A DNA stretch of 64,000 nt from Microbacterium sp. (GCF_017305435.1 NZ_JAFKIP010000007.1:62001-126000), one strand, 5' to 3'. Shown: positions 1 through 8,053, counted from the first letter of the stretch. A program made the numbers and translations. Notes: a model not told the origin generated them from the letters alone.

Positions 1-372
1 GTACGCCTTGATGCGGTGCTCCTTGAGCTTGGCTTCGACGAGTGCGAGGGTCAGCCGCGAGCCGATCAGGGGGATGTCCTGCTTGAGGCGCAGAAGATAG
101 GGGACGGCCCCGATGTGGTCTTCGTGGCCGTGCGTGAGAACGAGCCCGACGACGTCGTCGAGGCGACCGCGGATCGGCTCGAAATCGGGAAGGATCAGGT
201 CGACGCCGGGCTGGTGCTCCTCGGGGAACAGGACGCCGCAGTCGACGATGAGGAGCTTTCCGTCGAACTCGAAGACGGTCATGTTGCGACCGATCTCACC
301 GAGCCCGCCGAGCGGGATGACGCGGAGGGCGCCCTTTTCGAGGGCGGGCGGGTCGAAGACGTTCGTGCTCAT
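1..372 (-). CDS. rnj: Ribonuclease J, N-terminal part (runs off the left edge)
   Basis: Translating the minus strand from ATG at 372 gives 124 residues of a metallo-beta-lactamase-fold RNase. The opening has the family's PLGGLGEIGRN motif, and the zinc-binding HGHEDHIG (HxHxDH) motif follows near residue 80. RNase J is a 5'-3' exonuclease and endonuclease acting in mRNA decay and rRNA maturation. The start codon overlaps the dapA stop as ATGA, so the two genes form one transcription unit with dapA first; dapA-rnj adjacency is common in actinobacteria. The beta-CASP and C-terminal domains lie outside the window. Identity is secure from the motifs. Confidence 0.93.
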   Translation of the reverse strand, partial: MSTNVFDPPALEKGALRVIPLGGLGEIGRNMTVFEFDGKLLIVDCGVLFPEEHQPGVDLILPDFEPIRGRLDDVVGLVLTHGHEDHIGAVPYLLRLKQDIPLIGSRLTLALVEAKLKEHRIKAY

Positions 373-1346
373 CGGGTCGTGCCGTGCACCTTCGGAAGGG
401 CGCCGCCGGCGGCGGCGTTGCGGTCGGGTCGGAAGTTGGAGAAGTCGGCGCCATCGACATCCTGGACGAGCGCGAGCTCGTCCTCGATGAGGGCGGCTTC
501 CCACTCCTCCGGGCCGACGAGCGGAAGCCGGACGCGCGGGCTTCCGATGCGGCCGAGGCCGTGCAGGATGTACTTCGCGCTGACGGTACCGGGGACGTGC
601 GTCATGACGGCGCGCACGAGCGGCTCGAGGCTCTTGTGCGCGGCCGTCGCCGCCGCGAGGTCGCCGCGGTTCACGGCATCCACCATGACGCGATACGGCG
701 CCGCCGTGATGTTGGCCGTCACGCCGATGAGGCCCGTCGCACCGATCGCCATGTGCGGGAGTGCATTGGCGTCGTCCCCGGAGAAGTACATCAGGTCGGT
801 CTGGTTGAGCACGCGGCTCACCTCGCTGAAGTCGCCCTTGGCGTCCTTCACCGCGAGGATGTTGGGGTGCTTCGCGAGGCGAAGGATCGTCTCGTACTTG
901 ATCGGCACTCCCGTACGGCCCGGGATGTCGTAGAGGATGACCGGGAGGTCGGTCGCGTCGGCGACGAGTCGGAAGTGAGTGAGGATGCCCGCCTGGGTCG
1001 GCTTGTTGTAGTACGGCGTGACGATCATGATGCCGTCGGCGCCGGCCTTCTCACTCGCCTTGTACAGCTCGATCGCGTGCGCGGTCTCGTTCGATCCGCC
1101 GCCGGTGATGATCTTCGCGCGGCCGGCCGCGACCTCCTTGCCGATCTCGACGAGACGGAGCTTCTCGGGGTCCGTGAGAGTCGAGGTCTCACCCGTCGTG
1201 CCCGTGACGACGATGCCGTCGGCGCCCGCCGTGATCACGTCGTCCATGTGCTTCTCGACGGCGGGCCAGTCGACCTCGCCGTCAGCCGTCATCGGCGTGA
1301 CGAGGGCCACGAGGACCTGTCCGAAGGGATTGCCCGAATGCGTCAT
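369..1346 (-). CDS. dapA: 4-hydroxy-tetrahydrodipicolinate synthase
   Basis: Condenses pyruvate with aspartate semialdehyde, the first committed step of lysine and diaminopimelate synthesis, in the cytoplasm. The 325-residue TIM barrel shows GTTGETSTL for pyruvate binding, YYNKP with the catalytic tyrosine, YDIPGRTG, and the Schiff-base lysine in AVKDAKGD. It is about 25 residues longer than most DapA because of a C-terminal tail. ATG at 1346 has TAGCCT (read on the minus strand, 1353-1358) exactly 6 nt upstream, so the mRNA is probably leaderless. It overlaps rnj by 4 nt. dapB is 6 kb away, so the dap genes are not one operon. Confidence 0.95.
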   Translation of the reverse strand: MTHSGNPFGQVLVALVTPMTADGEVDWPAVEKHMDDVITAGADGIVVTGTTGETSTLTDPEKLRLVEIGKEVAAGRAKIITGGGSNETAHAIELYKASEKAGADGIMIVTPYYNKPTQAGILTHFRLVADATDLPVILYDIPGRTGVPIKYETILRLAKHPNILAVKDAKGDFSEVSRVLNQTDLMYFSGDDANALPHMAIGATGLIGVTANITAAPYRVMVDAVNRGDLAAATAAHKSLEPLVRAVMTHVPGTVSAKYILHGLGRIGSPRVRLPLVGPEEWEAALIEDELALVQDVDGADFSNFRPDRNAAAGGALPKVHGTTR

Positions 1347-1396
1347 GGCTCCAGGCTATCTGGTCGGCGGGCGCCCGCCCGGGTGCGCGTCCACGT

Positions 1397-1457
1397 GCGT
1401 TCGGGAGGAGATCTGCATTCCGGAGGACGAATGCCGATTCGGAGTCCTCCCGAACGC
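1397..1457. repeat. Nested inverted repeat between the SDR gene and dapA
   Basis: Perfect 13-bp arms at 1397-1409 and 1445-1457 (GCGTTCGGGAGGA and its complement) enclose a second hairpin, GCATTC at 1415-1420 against GAATGC at 1429-1434. The right half motif CCTCCCGAACG recurs at 1464-1474. It lies after the SDR stop codon and 50 bp before the dapA start, on the shared template strand. It could act as a terminator for the SDR gene, but there is no T-run. A dispersed repeat or protein-binding site is possible. Confidence 0.55.
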
Positions 1458-1495
1458 CGAAGCCCTCCCGAACGACGGACCGGACATCTGCGCGG

Positions 1496-2263
1496 TCAGC
1501 GTCCCGTCTTCGCCAACCGCGCCGAGATCGGGCCCGGCAGGATGCGCATGAGGCCGATCAGCACCGTGTAGCGCAAGGACGGGATCGAGACGGGCTTTCC
1601 CCGCGCCGCGTCGCGGAGCCCCTCGCGGACGACCGTCTCGGCATCCAGCCAGAGGAACGGCGCGATCCCCTCCTGCCCGGGGGCGAGCCCCAGCCGCTCA
1701 TGGAAGTTCGTGCGCGTGAACCCCGGGCAGACCGCCGTCACCGTCACTCCGCGCGGGCGGTAGACGGCGTTCGCCCAGCGGCTGAACGAGACGACCCACG
1801 CCTTCACGGCGCCGTAGGTCCCCCGTGGCATGAAGGCCGCGACGGATGCCACGTTGACGATGCGTCCGTGCCCTCGTGCGAGCATCGCCCCGAGGGCCGC
1901 GTGCGAGAGGCGCATCGTCGCTCGCACATGGAGGTCGAGATGACGCTCCTCCTCGGCGTAGGCGTTCGCTGCGAAGTCGAGATCGAGCCCGAAGCCGGCG
2001 TTGTTCACGAGGACCTCGATCGGGTGGTCGGGCTCGGTGAGGCGGGATGCCACGGCATCCAGCCCTGCGGCGTCGGTGAGGTCGGCCGCCAGCACCTCGA
2101 CGGCGACACCGTCCTCGGCGCGGAGGCGATCGGCCACCGCCTCCAACGCCGCACTGTCGCGTGCGACGAGGACCAGATCCGCGCCGCGCCGCGCGAGCTG
2201 CCTGGCGAACTCGGCCCCGAGCCCCGAGCTCGCACCGGTGATGAGCGCCGTCGCCTTCGTCAT
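1496..2263 (-). CDS. Short-chain dehydrogenase/reductase
   Basis: A classical SDR of 255 residues. The Rossmann motif TGASSGLG lies at residues 9-16, NNAG at 87-90, and the catalytic Ser140, Tyr150 and Lys154 (YGAVK) are all present. It should be a cytosolic NAD(P)-dependent oxidoreductase; the substrate cannot be read from the sequence. ATG at 2263 is preceded at 6 nt by TAGGCT, part of a perfect inverted repeat shared with the divergent NUDIX gene. The short C-terminal region ends in RLAKTGR. The SDR assignment is firm, the substrate unknown. Confidence 0.88.
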   Translation of the reverse strand: MTKATALITGASSGLGAEFARQLARRGADLVLVARDSAALEAVADRLRAEDGVAVEVLAADLTDAAGLDAVASRLTEPDHPIEVLVNNAGFGLDLDFAANAYAEEERHLDLHVRATMRLSHAALGAMLARGHGRIVNVASVAAFMPRGTYGAVKAWVVSFSRWANAVYRPRGVTVTAVCPGFTRTNFHERLGLAPGQEGIAPFLWLDAETVVREGLRDAARGKPVSIPSLRYTVLIGLMRILPGPISARLAKTGR

Positions 2264-2327
2264 GGCGTCAGCCTAAGCGGACGCGCAATCCGGCGCACGA
2301 GCCCGGCCCGCCTAGGCTGACGCCATG
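2261..2327. promoter_or_regulatory. Symmetric divergent leaderless promoter pair
   Basis: A perfect 15-bp inverted repeat, CATGGCGTCAGCCTA at 2261-2275 and its complement at 2313-2327, contains both start codons and both TAGGCT -10 hexamers, each 6 nt from its ATG. A 37-bp spacer separates the arms. No recognisable -35 is visible on either side. The arrangement suggests two leaderless mRNAs, one for the SDR gene (minus) and one for the NUDIX gene (plus), from near-identical initiation sites. Confidence 0.6.
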
Positions 2328-2864
2328 GCCTGGCGCACGCGAGCATCCCGCACCGTCTACGAGAACCCCTGGATCCACGTCCGCGAGGACGAGGTGACCG
2401 GGCCGCACGGCGACGGCATCTACGGCGTCGTGCGGATGAAGAACGCCGCCGTGTTCGTCGTGGCGCTCGACGACGAAGATCGCGTCGTCCTCGTCGCGGT
2501 GGACCGCTACACCGTGGGGCTGTCCCACGAGGTGCCCGCGGGCGGTTCGGACGGCGAGGATCCGCTCGTGGCTGCGCGACGGGAACTGCGCGAGGAGACT
2601 GGGCTGGACGCCGCCGAGTGGACCCTCCTCGGCCGGATGAACACGCTCAACGGCATCGCCGATGCGCCGGAGTTCGTCTTCCTCGCGCGCGGCCTCACCG
2701 CGAGCGCCGACGCGGCGGCGACTCAGCTCGAGGAGGGCATCTCGGAGATCACACGCGTGCCGTTCGCCGACGCGCTCGGGATGATCCGCGACGGGGTCAT
2801 CCGCGACGGTGAGACGATCGCCGCTCTCGCGTTCGCGGGGATCCGCCTCGGCCGCTTCCACTGA
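2325..2864 (+). CDS. NUDIX hydrolase, ADP-ribose pyrophosphatase-like
   Basis: A 179-residue NUDIX protein. The Nudix box runs from G in the VPAGGSDGEDP segment through AARRELREETGL, with the metal-binding REXXEE core intact. The N-terminal part (YENPWIHVREDEV, then the variable strand) resembles ADP-ribose or nucleoside-diphosphate-sugar pyrophosphatases, which cleave the diphosphate with Mg2+. The ATG at 2325 directly follows TAGGCT plus 6 nt, so translation is probably leaderless. Immediately after the stop codon the 3' end is repeated almost exactly (2850-2905). The specific substrate is not certain. Confidence 0.85.
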   Translation: MAWRTRASRTVYENPWIHVREDEVTGPHGDGIYGVVRMKNAAVFVVALDDEDRVVLVAVDRYTVGLSHEVPAGGSDGEDPLVAARRELREETGLDAAEWTLLGRMNTLNGIADAPEFVFLARGLTASADAAATQLEEGISEITRVPFADALGMIRDGVIRDGETIAALAFAGIRLGRFH

Positions 2865-2910
2865 GCCGGCCGCTTCCACTTGAGCAGGCCGCTTCCGCCG
2901 AGCGGGGCCC

Positions 2911-3408
2911 TCACGGGCGGATGAGCGTCAGGAACCGGTACGGCACGCCGGTGCGCGAGACCGCCCATCCGTCATCCGGACGGGATTCCGCGACCACCCA
3001 GCCGTCGTGCGACGGCGCGAAGGTGTCGCCGCCGTCGACGGCGAGGTCGAGCTCGGTCACCTCGAGCACGTCGGCGCGGTCGCGCGCCTCGGCGAACAGG
3101 CCCGCGCCACCGATCACCCACGCGATCTCCGCTTCGCGCGCGAGCTCGAGCGCGGCATCCAGCGATGCGGCGCGCTCCGCGCCGTCCTCCGCCCACGCGG
3201 CGGACCGGGTGACGACGATGTTGCGGCGCCCCGGCAGGGGGCGGAAACGCGGCGGGAAGGACTCCCACGTGCGGCGTCCCATGATGACGGGCGCGCCCGT
3301 CGTGACGCTGCGGAAATGGGCGAGGTCCTCGGGCACGTGCCACGGCATCCCGCCGTCCTTGCCGATCACTCCCCCGCGGGCCTCCGCCCAGATGAGCCCC
3401 AGCCGCAC
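2911..3408 (-). CDS. folA: Dihydrofolate reductase
   Basis: Reduces dihydrofolate with NADPH, regenerating the tetrahydrofolate that the neighbouring thymidylate synthase oxidises. The 165 residues from GTG at 3408 carry the DHFR signature: LIWAEARGGVIGKDGGMPWHVPEDLAHF with Asp29 in the active site, GRRTWES, and VIGGAGLF for NADPH binding. An open frame continues upstream through thyA in another frame, but homology starts at VRLGLIWAEA, so GTG 3408 is chosen. The start lies 2 nt after the thyA stop with no clear Shine-Dalgarno, which implies translational coupling. Length is normal for the family. Confidence 0.93.
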   Translation of the reverse strand: MRLGLIWAEARGGVIGKDGGMPWHVPEDLAHFRSVTTGAPVIMGRRTWESFPPRFRPLPGRRNIVVTRSAAWAEDGAERAASLDAALELAREAEIAWVIGGAGLFAEARDRADVLEVTELDLAVDGGDTFAPSHDGWVVAESRPDDGWAVSRTGVPYRFLTLIRP

Positions 3409-3410
3409 GA

Positions 3411-4223
3411 TCAGACGGCGACCGCGGCGCGGATCGCGGGGTGGTGCTGGTAGCCCTCCACGATGATGTCGTCGAAGGTGTAATCGAAGATCGATGCGGG
3501 CTTTCGCGCGAACGACAGCGTCGGGTACGGATAGGGGTCGCGGGAGAGCTGCTCGCGCACCTGCTCGATGTGGTTGTCGTAGACGTGGCAGTCGCCGCCC
3601 GTCCACACGAAATCGCCCGGCTCGAGGCCCGTCTGCTGCGCGATCATGAGGGTCAGCAGGGCGTACGAGGCGATGTTGAACGGAACGCCGAGGAACATGT
3701 CGGCCGAGCGCTGATAGAGCTGGCAGGACAGCTTGCCGTCGGCGACGTAGAACTGGAACAGGGCGTGGCACGGCGCGAGCGCCATGTCGGGAATGGCGGC
3801 GGGGTTCCACGCCGAGACGATCAGACGCCGAGAGTCGGGGTTGTCACGGATCTGCTGGACCACCTGGGCGATCTGATCGATCGACTCCCCCGCCGGTGTG
3901 GGCCACGATCGCCACTGCACGCCGTACACGGGCCCCAGTTCGCCCGCGGCATCGGCCCACTCGTCCCAGATGGTGACGCCGTTCTCCTGCAGCCACGCGA
4001 CATTCGATTCGCCGCGGAGGAACCAGAGGAGCTCGTACACGATCGATTTCAGGTGGACGCGCTTGGTGGTGATGAGCGGGAACCCCTCCGCCAGGTCGAA
4101 ACGGATCTGCCGGCCGAAGACGCTCGTGGTCCCCGTGCCGGTGCGATCGTCCTTATGCACGCCGTCGCGGAGGACCTCGCGCAGGAGGTCTTCGTAGGGG
4201 GTGGGGATGGATGCCGCGCTCAC
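3411..4223 (-). CDS. thyA: Thymidylate synthase (ThyA type)
   Basis: Methylates dUMP to dTMP using methylenetetrahydrofolate. The 270-residue protein shows the classical ThyA motifs: DRTGTGT near residue 26, [16 protein letters not shown], the catalytic Cys152 in [11 protein letters not shown], and [16 protein letters not shown] at 4223 is preceded at 6 nt by TAGTCT (4230-4235, minus strand), another leaderless-type start. It is followed immediately by folA, forming the common thyA-folA unit. Presence of ThyA rather than ThyX here is notable only because many actinobacteria carry ThyX beside dapA/dapB. Confidence 0.96.
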   Translation of the reverse strand: MSAASIPTPYEDLLREVLRDGVHKDDRTGTGTTSVFGRQIRFDLAEGFPLITTKRVHLKSIVYELLWFLRGESNVAWLQENGVTIWDEWADAAGELGPVYGVQWRSWPTPAGESIDQIAQVVQQIRDNPDSRRLIVSAWNPAAIPDMALAPCHALFQFYVADGKLSCQLYQRSADMFLGVPFNIASYALLTLMIAQQTGLEPGDFVWTGGDCHVYDNHIEQVREQLSRDPYPYPTLSFARKPASIFDYTFDDIIVEGYQHHPAIRAAVAV

Positions 4224-4341
4224 GCAGCCAGACTACCGGCGGGCCCGGACATCCGGTCGTATGACGCCGGATGACGCTCCGGCACCCGCTTCCGCCCGAT
4301 CGGGAGCCCGCTCCCGCTCTCGAGCGTTAGGCTCACAGGCT

Positions 4342-4779
4342 GTGACCCTGCTCGACGCGATCCTCGTCCTCGCCGCGCTCCTCGCGGTGACGGTCGGCGT
4401 GGGCCTGTTCATGCGGTGGCAGCAGAATCGCCCCCGCCATCTCGACCCGAGCGAGGTCGTCGAGCCGGAGCGACTGGGAGCGGACGCGCTCGGCGAGCAC
4501 GCCACGCTTCTGCAGTTCAGCACCGAGATGTGCAGTCGCTGCTCGGGGGTGCACCGCACGCTCGGCGCGATCGCCGAGGAGCGCGCAGGCGTCCTCCACC
4601 TCGACATCGACCTCACCCACCGGCCCGACATCGCCAAGCACTTCCATGTGCTGCAGACGCCGACGACGCTCATCCTCGACCGCGACGGTGTCATCCAGAC
4701 GCGCTTCGGCGGCACGCCGAGCCGCAGCGCTGTGGAACTCGAACTCGATCGCGTGAGCGGAAGGGACGCCCATGTCTGA
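4342..4779 (+). CDS. Membrane-anchored thioredoxin-like protein
   Basis: From GTG 4342 the protein has 145 residues: one N-terminal membrane segment (about 5-24, rich in Leu/Ala/Val), then a thioredoxin fold with the redox pair CSRC at Cys64 and Cys67 and the cis-Pro motif LQTPTT. The open frame extends upstream to 4201 across the thyA 5' end, but the extension is Arg/Ser-rich and unlike the family, so GTG 4342 (TAGGCT lies 8 nt upstream) is preferred. It overlaps the DUF4395 gene by 8 nt, a pairing often seen in actinobacteria and probably a thiol-redox pair at the membrane. Confidence 0.82.
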   Translation: MTLLDAILVLAALLAVTVGVGLFMRWQQNRPRHLDPSEVVEPERLGADALGEHATLLQFSTEMCSRCSGVHRTLGAIAEERAGVLHLDIDLTHRPDIAKHFHVLQTPTTLILDRDGVIQTRFGGTPSRSAVELELDRVSGRDAHV

Positions 4780-5350
4780 CACCCCCGCGTCCGCCGGCCG
4801 GACCGTGACGGGCATCGACCCGCGCGGCCCGCGCTTCGCGGCATACATCACCGCCGTTCTCCTGCTCGTCGTCGTGTTCCTCGGGCTGACGGGCCTGCCG
4901 ACGCTGCGGGGCACGCTGACCTTCGTTCCACGCGGCGTCGTGGTCGATGCGGACGAGTGGGCGATCGTGCACGCGTCGCTCGCAGAGCGCGCCACGGCGC
5001 CGAGCTTCCTGCTCCTCCTCGTCGTCGCGCTCCTCTTCCTGTGGAGCGTGCTCTCGCCGCGCACGGCGCCGTGGGGCGTCCTGTACCGCCGCGTCGTGCA
5101 GCCCCGGCTCGCGCCGCCGACCGAGCTCGAAGATCCCCGTCCGCCCCGCTTCGCGCAAGGCGTCGGCCTCTTCGTGACGACGGTCGGTCTCGTCCTGCAC
5201 CTCGTCGGCGTGCCGTGGGCGCTCCCCGTCGCGGCGGCGCTCGCGTTCGTCGCGGCGTTCCTCAACGCGGTGTTCGGCCTCTGCCTCGGATGCCAGCTGT
5301 ATCTGCTCCTGCAGCGGTTCGGCATCGTCGGGCGCGCGGCGACGGTCTGA
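4772..5350 (+). CDS. DUF4395 family membrane protein
   Basis: 192 residues. It starts with the family-typical IDPRGPRFAAYITAVLLL followed by four hydrophobic segments (about 25-45, 68-90, 128-145 and 148-178), and ends with the conserved GLCLGCQLYLLL motif, whose CLGC could be redox-active. No biochemical function is established for DUF4395. Its translational coupling to the thioredoxin-like gene (8-nt overlap) and the following OsmC gene suggest a role in thiol redox or sulfur transfer. ATG 4772 is supported by the overlap. Confidence 0.8.
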   Translation: MSDTPASAGRTVTGIDPRGPRFAAYITAVLLLVVVFLGLTGLPTLRGTLTFVPRGVVVDADEWAIVHASLAERATAPSFLLLLVVALLFLWSVLSPRTAPWGVLYRRVVQPRLAPPTELEDPRPPRFAQGVGLFVTTVGLVLHLVGVPWALPVAAALAFVAAFLNAVFGLCLGCQLYLLLQRFGIVGRAATV

Positions 5351-5438
5351 CCCCTCGCCCGCGTCGGCGGCGACGTCTAGGCTCGATGGAGACGCGATCG
5401 CAGCGGATGGCTGCCGTCCGAGACCACGAGGAGACACC

Positions 5439-5864
5439 ATGAGCGTGACCAGCGAAGCGACCACCAGCTGGAAGGGCAGCCTCACCGAGGGGTCCGGCGA
5501 GGTCGCTCTGGAGAGCTCGAACCAGGGGCCGCTCGCGGTGAACTGGAAGGCGCGCAGCGAGGGCTCGACGTCGGTCACGACCCCCGAGGAGCTCATCGCC
5601 GCAGCACACTCGTCGTGCTTCTCGATGGCGCTGTCACACGCGCTCGCCGGCAACGGCACACCGCCGGAGAGCGTGGAGACGACCGCGTCGGTGACCTTCA
5701 TCCCGGGCACCGGCATCACGGGCTCGCACCTCAACGTGAACGCGGTCGTCCCGGGCATCTCGGCGGAGGACTTCGCGCGCATCGCCGATGAGGCCAAGGC
5801 CGGATGCCCCGTCTCGGCCGCGCTCGCGGGAATCGAGATCACCCTCGAGGCGACGCTTGCCTGA
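5439..5864 (+). CDS. OsmC/Ohr family peroxiredoxin
   Basis: A 141-residue OsmC-type protein that reduces organic hydroperoxides using a dithiol. The two catalytic cysteines are Cys60 in AAHSSCFSMALSHAL and Cys123 in KAGCPVSAAL. A glutamate in PEELIAAAHSS matches the active-site acid. ATG 5439 follows a GAGGAGA Shine-Dalgarno at good spacing, unlike many leaderless neighbours. It lies 88 nt after the DUF4395 gene and its stop overlaps the TTG start of the next gene, so the cluster is likely co-transcribed as a redox-protection group. Confidence 0.9.
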   Translation: MSVTSEATTSWKGSLTEGSGEVALESSNQGPLAVNWKARSEGSTSVTTPEELIAAAHSSCFSMALSHALAGNGTPPESVETTASVTFIPGTGITGSHLNVNAVVPGISAEDFARIADEAKAGCPVSAALAGIEITLEATLA

Positions 5865-6765
5865 AGCCACAGGGCGCGTCGTCATCGCCGGGTCCTCCGG
5901 TCTGATCGGCGGCGCGCTCGCGGCGGCGCTTCAGGCCGACGGCGTCACCGTCACGCGCCTGGTCCGACGCGAGCCCGAGGGCCCCGACGAGGTCTTCTGG
6001 GACCCGCAGCGCACGCCCCTCTCCCCCGACGTCCTCGCCGGAGCGCGCGCCGTCGTAGGTCTGAACGGGGCGAGCATCGGCCGGTTCCCCTGGACCAAGC
6101 GCTACAAGCACGAGCTCGTCTGGTCGCGCATCGCGCCGACGCAGGCACTCGCGGCCGCCGTGCGCGCCCTCGGTGACGGCGCACCGGCCTTCGTCTCCGG
6201 GTCGGCGGTCGGCTATTACCCGTCGGCGCCGGGGGAACGACTCACCGAGGGGTCCCGACGCGGCGACACGTTCCTCGCCGACCTCTGCGGCGAGTGGGAG
6301 GCGGCCGCGGAGGCGGCCGGACCGCACGCACGCGTCGCGATGCTGCGGACGGCGCCCGTCGTCCACGCGGACGGCGTGCTCAAGCCCCTCATGCTGCTGA
6401 CACGACTCGGCGTCTCCGGCCCGATCGGCCGCGGGACGCAGGTGTGGCCGTGGATCTCTCTCGACGACGAGGTCCGCGCCATCCGCCACGTCATCGACGG
6501 CGATCTCGACGGTCCGGTGAACCTCACCGGACCCGAGCGGGCGACGGCGAACGACCTCGGTTTCGCGCTCGCTCGTCGGATGAACCGGCCGTTCCTCGTG
6601 CGCGCGCCCGCGTGGGGAATGCGACTCGTCCTCGGGAAGGATGCCACCGAGGCCCTGCTCACGAGCGACATGGACGTCGTGCCGGAGCGGCTCGCGGCAT
6701 CCGGCTTCACGTTCACGCATCCGACGGTGGAGGATGCCGTCGCCGCCGCCGTCCCCGCCGCCTGA
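5857..6765 (+). CDS. TIGR01777-type epimerase/SDR family protein
   Basis: About 302 residues of an atypical extended SDR. The NAD(P)-binding GSSGLIG motif is near the N-terminus, VGLNGASIGRFPW is typical of TIGR01777 proteins (YfcH/SULA-like), YYP follows in VGYYPSAPG, and the C-terminal DUF1731 segment is ERLAASGFTFTHPTVEDAV. The open frame begins at 5788 inside osmC, but homology begins at VVIAGSSG. TTG 5857, overlapping the osmC stop by 8 nt, is therefore taken as the start. Substrate is unknown; a nucleotide-sugar or related oxidoreductase is an inference. Confidence 0.82.
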   Translation: MPEATGRVVIAGSSGLIGGALAAALQADGVTVTRLVRREPEGPDEVFWDPQRTPLSPDVLAGARAVVGLNGASIGRFPWTKRYKHELVWSRIAPTQALAAAVRALGDGAPAFVSGSAVGYYPSAPGERLTEGSRRGDTFLADLCGEWEAAAEAAGPHARVAMLRTAPVVHADGVLKPLMLLTRLGVSGPIGRGTQVWPWISLDDEVRAIRHVIDGDLDGPVNLTGPERATANDLGFALARRMNRPFLVRAPAWGMRLVLGKDATEALLTSDMDVVPERLAASGFTFTHPTVEDAVAAAVPAA

Positions 6766-7212
6766 TCAGGACCGCGCGGACTTCTCCAGCCGGATCGCGG
6801 TGCGGATGGCGTCGCGCGCACGCCGCCGATCGCCTGCGCCGTCGTAGACGAGGCCGAGGCGGAACCACGCGCGCCAGTCGTCGGGGTGGACCTCCACGTC
6901 GGCGCGATACGCGGGGAACAGGGCGTCGGCCTGCGCGCGATCGGGGCGGCCGCTCGCGCGGACGTCGATCTCCTCGGCGGGCAGCGCGCCCTCCGCCTCC
7001 AGACGCCGCGCGAGCCGTTGCGCGCCGACGCCGAAGGCGAGCTCGCGCCACAGCGCCCACGCCGCGATGAGCGGGAGCACGACGAGCGCCGCCCCCATCG
7101 CGATGCCGACGCCGTCGCCCGACGTCAGCAGCAGCCACGCGCGCTGGCCGACGAGGACGATGTACAGGGCGAGCAGCGCCGCCATGACCGCGACGCCGAG
7201 GCGCGCACTCAT
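6766..7212 (-). CDS. Small membrane protein with C-terminal TPR-like segment
   Basis: 148 residues, not recognised as a named family. Two hydrophobic segments (about 5-22 and 36-55) are followed by a soluble tail. Residues 95-145 (DALFPAYRADVEVHPDDWRAWF and on) look like one and a half tetratricopeptide-like helices. Its ATG overlaps the dapB stop as ATGA at 7209-7212, so it is translated from the dapB message. A longer frame to 7803 exists only because of the high GC and lies inside dapB. Function unknown. Confidence 0.7.
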   Translation of the reverse strand: MSARLGVAVMAALLALYIVLVGQRAWLLLTSGDGVGIAMGAALVVLPLIAAWALWRELAFGVGAQRLARRLEAEGALPAEEIDVRASGRPDRAQADALFPAYRADVEVHPDDWRAWFRLGLVYDGAGDRRRARDAIRTAIRLEKSARS

Positions 7213-8036
7213 GCGCTCGTCGCGCGGGCGACCTGGCCCGAGACGCCACCCTCGTCGATCGGCGCGTCGGAACGGGGGGCGCTGTCGGCGCGCCGCTTCC
7301 CGCCGAGGCCGAGATCGATCAGCGCGTCCAGACCCACCGTGACCCCGCGTGCGTCGCGCGCTGCCGCGAGGGCGACGCGGATGCCCGGTGCATACGCCTG
7401 GGCGGGATCGATCGTGTCGTGCACGATCGTGATCGTCTCCCCCGGGCCGGAGAGGATCGTCTCCTGCCGGGCGATGACGCCGGGGCGGCGGAGGGAGTGG
7501 ATCGGCACGCTCGCGACCTGCTGACCGCGCGCACGCTGGTCGATGTGCGGCGCCTCCACCGGCCCGGCATCCGCGCGGGCGGCGGCGATGAGCTCCGCCG
7601 TGCGGACCGCCGTGCCGCTCGGGGAATCGATCTTCGTCTCGCGGTGGGCCTCGATGATCTCGATCGAGGGGAACTGCGGCGCCGCTGCGGCGGCGAGCGC
7701 CGTCGCAACGACCGAACCGAGGGAGAAGTTGGGGATGAAGACCGCGCCGGTCCCGGCGGCGTCGACGAGCGGACGCACGAGCGCGATGCGCTCCGCCGAC
7801 CACCCCGACGTGCCGACGAGCACGTTGAGACCGCGCTCGATCGCCGCACGGACGACGTCGATCGAGACGCCCGGCGTCGACGCGTCGACGACGAGGTCGG
7901 CGGCGTCGAGCTCGGCGAAGTCGCTGCGCGATCCGAGCACGGCGACGACCTCGAAGCCCGGCTCCGCATCGATCACGGCGCGGATGATCCCGCCGAGCTT
8001 GCCGGTGCCGCCCACGAGGGCCACTCTCGTCGTCAT
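7209..8036 (-). CDS. dapB: 4-hydroxy-tetrahydrodipicolinate reductase
   Basis: Reduces the DapA product with NAD(P)H in lysine/diaminopimelate synthesis. The 275-residue protein has the dinucleotide motif VGGTGKLGG near residue 8, and the substrate site EAHRETKIDSPSGTA. The usual HHxxKxD reads HRxxKxD here: the first histidine and the lysine are kept and the second histidine is Arg. ATG 8036 has TAGGCT exactly 6 nt upstream within a 17-bp intergenic region shared with the divergent GNAT gene. A small membrane gene is coupled downstream. Confidence 0.92.
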   Translation of the reverse strand: MTTRVALVGGTGKLGGIIRAVIDAEPGFEVVAVLGSRSDFAELDAADLVVDASTPGVSIDVVRAAIERGLNVLVGTSGWSAERIALVRPLVDAAGTGAVFIPNFSLGSVVATALAAAAAPQFPSIEIIEAHRETKIDSPSGTAVRTAELIAAARADAGPVEAPHIDQRARGQQVASVPIHSLRRPGVIARQETILSGPGETITIVHDTIDPAQAYAPGIRVALAAARDARGVTVGLDALIDLGLGGKRRADSAPRSDAPIDEGGVSGQVARATSA

Positions 8037-8053
8037 GCGTCTAGCCTAAGTGG
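8037..8053. promoter_or_regulatory. 17-bp bidirectional promoter with one shared -10
   Basis: Only 17 bp separate the dapB ATG (minus) from the GNAT ATG (plus). The central TAGCCTA at 8042-8048 reads TAGCCT forward and TAGGCT in reverse, and each hexamer ends exactly 6 nt before its start codon. Transcription would begin at the A of each ATG, giving two leaderless mRNAs from a single symmetric -10. Any -35 contacts must lie inside the opposite coding sequence. Confidence 0.6.
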
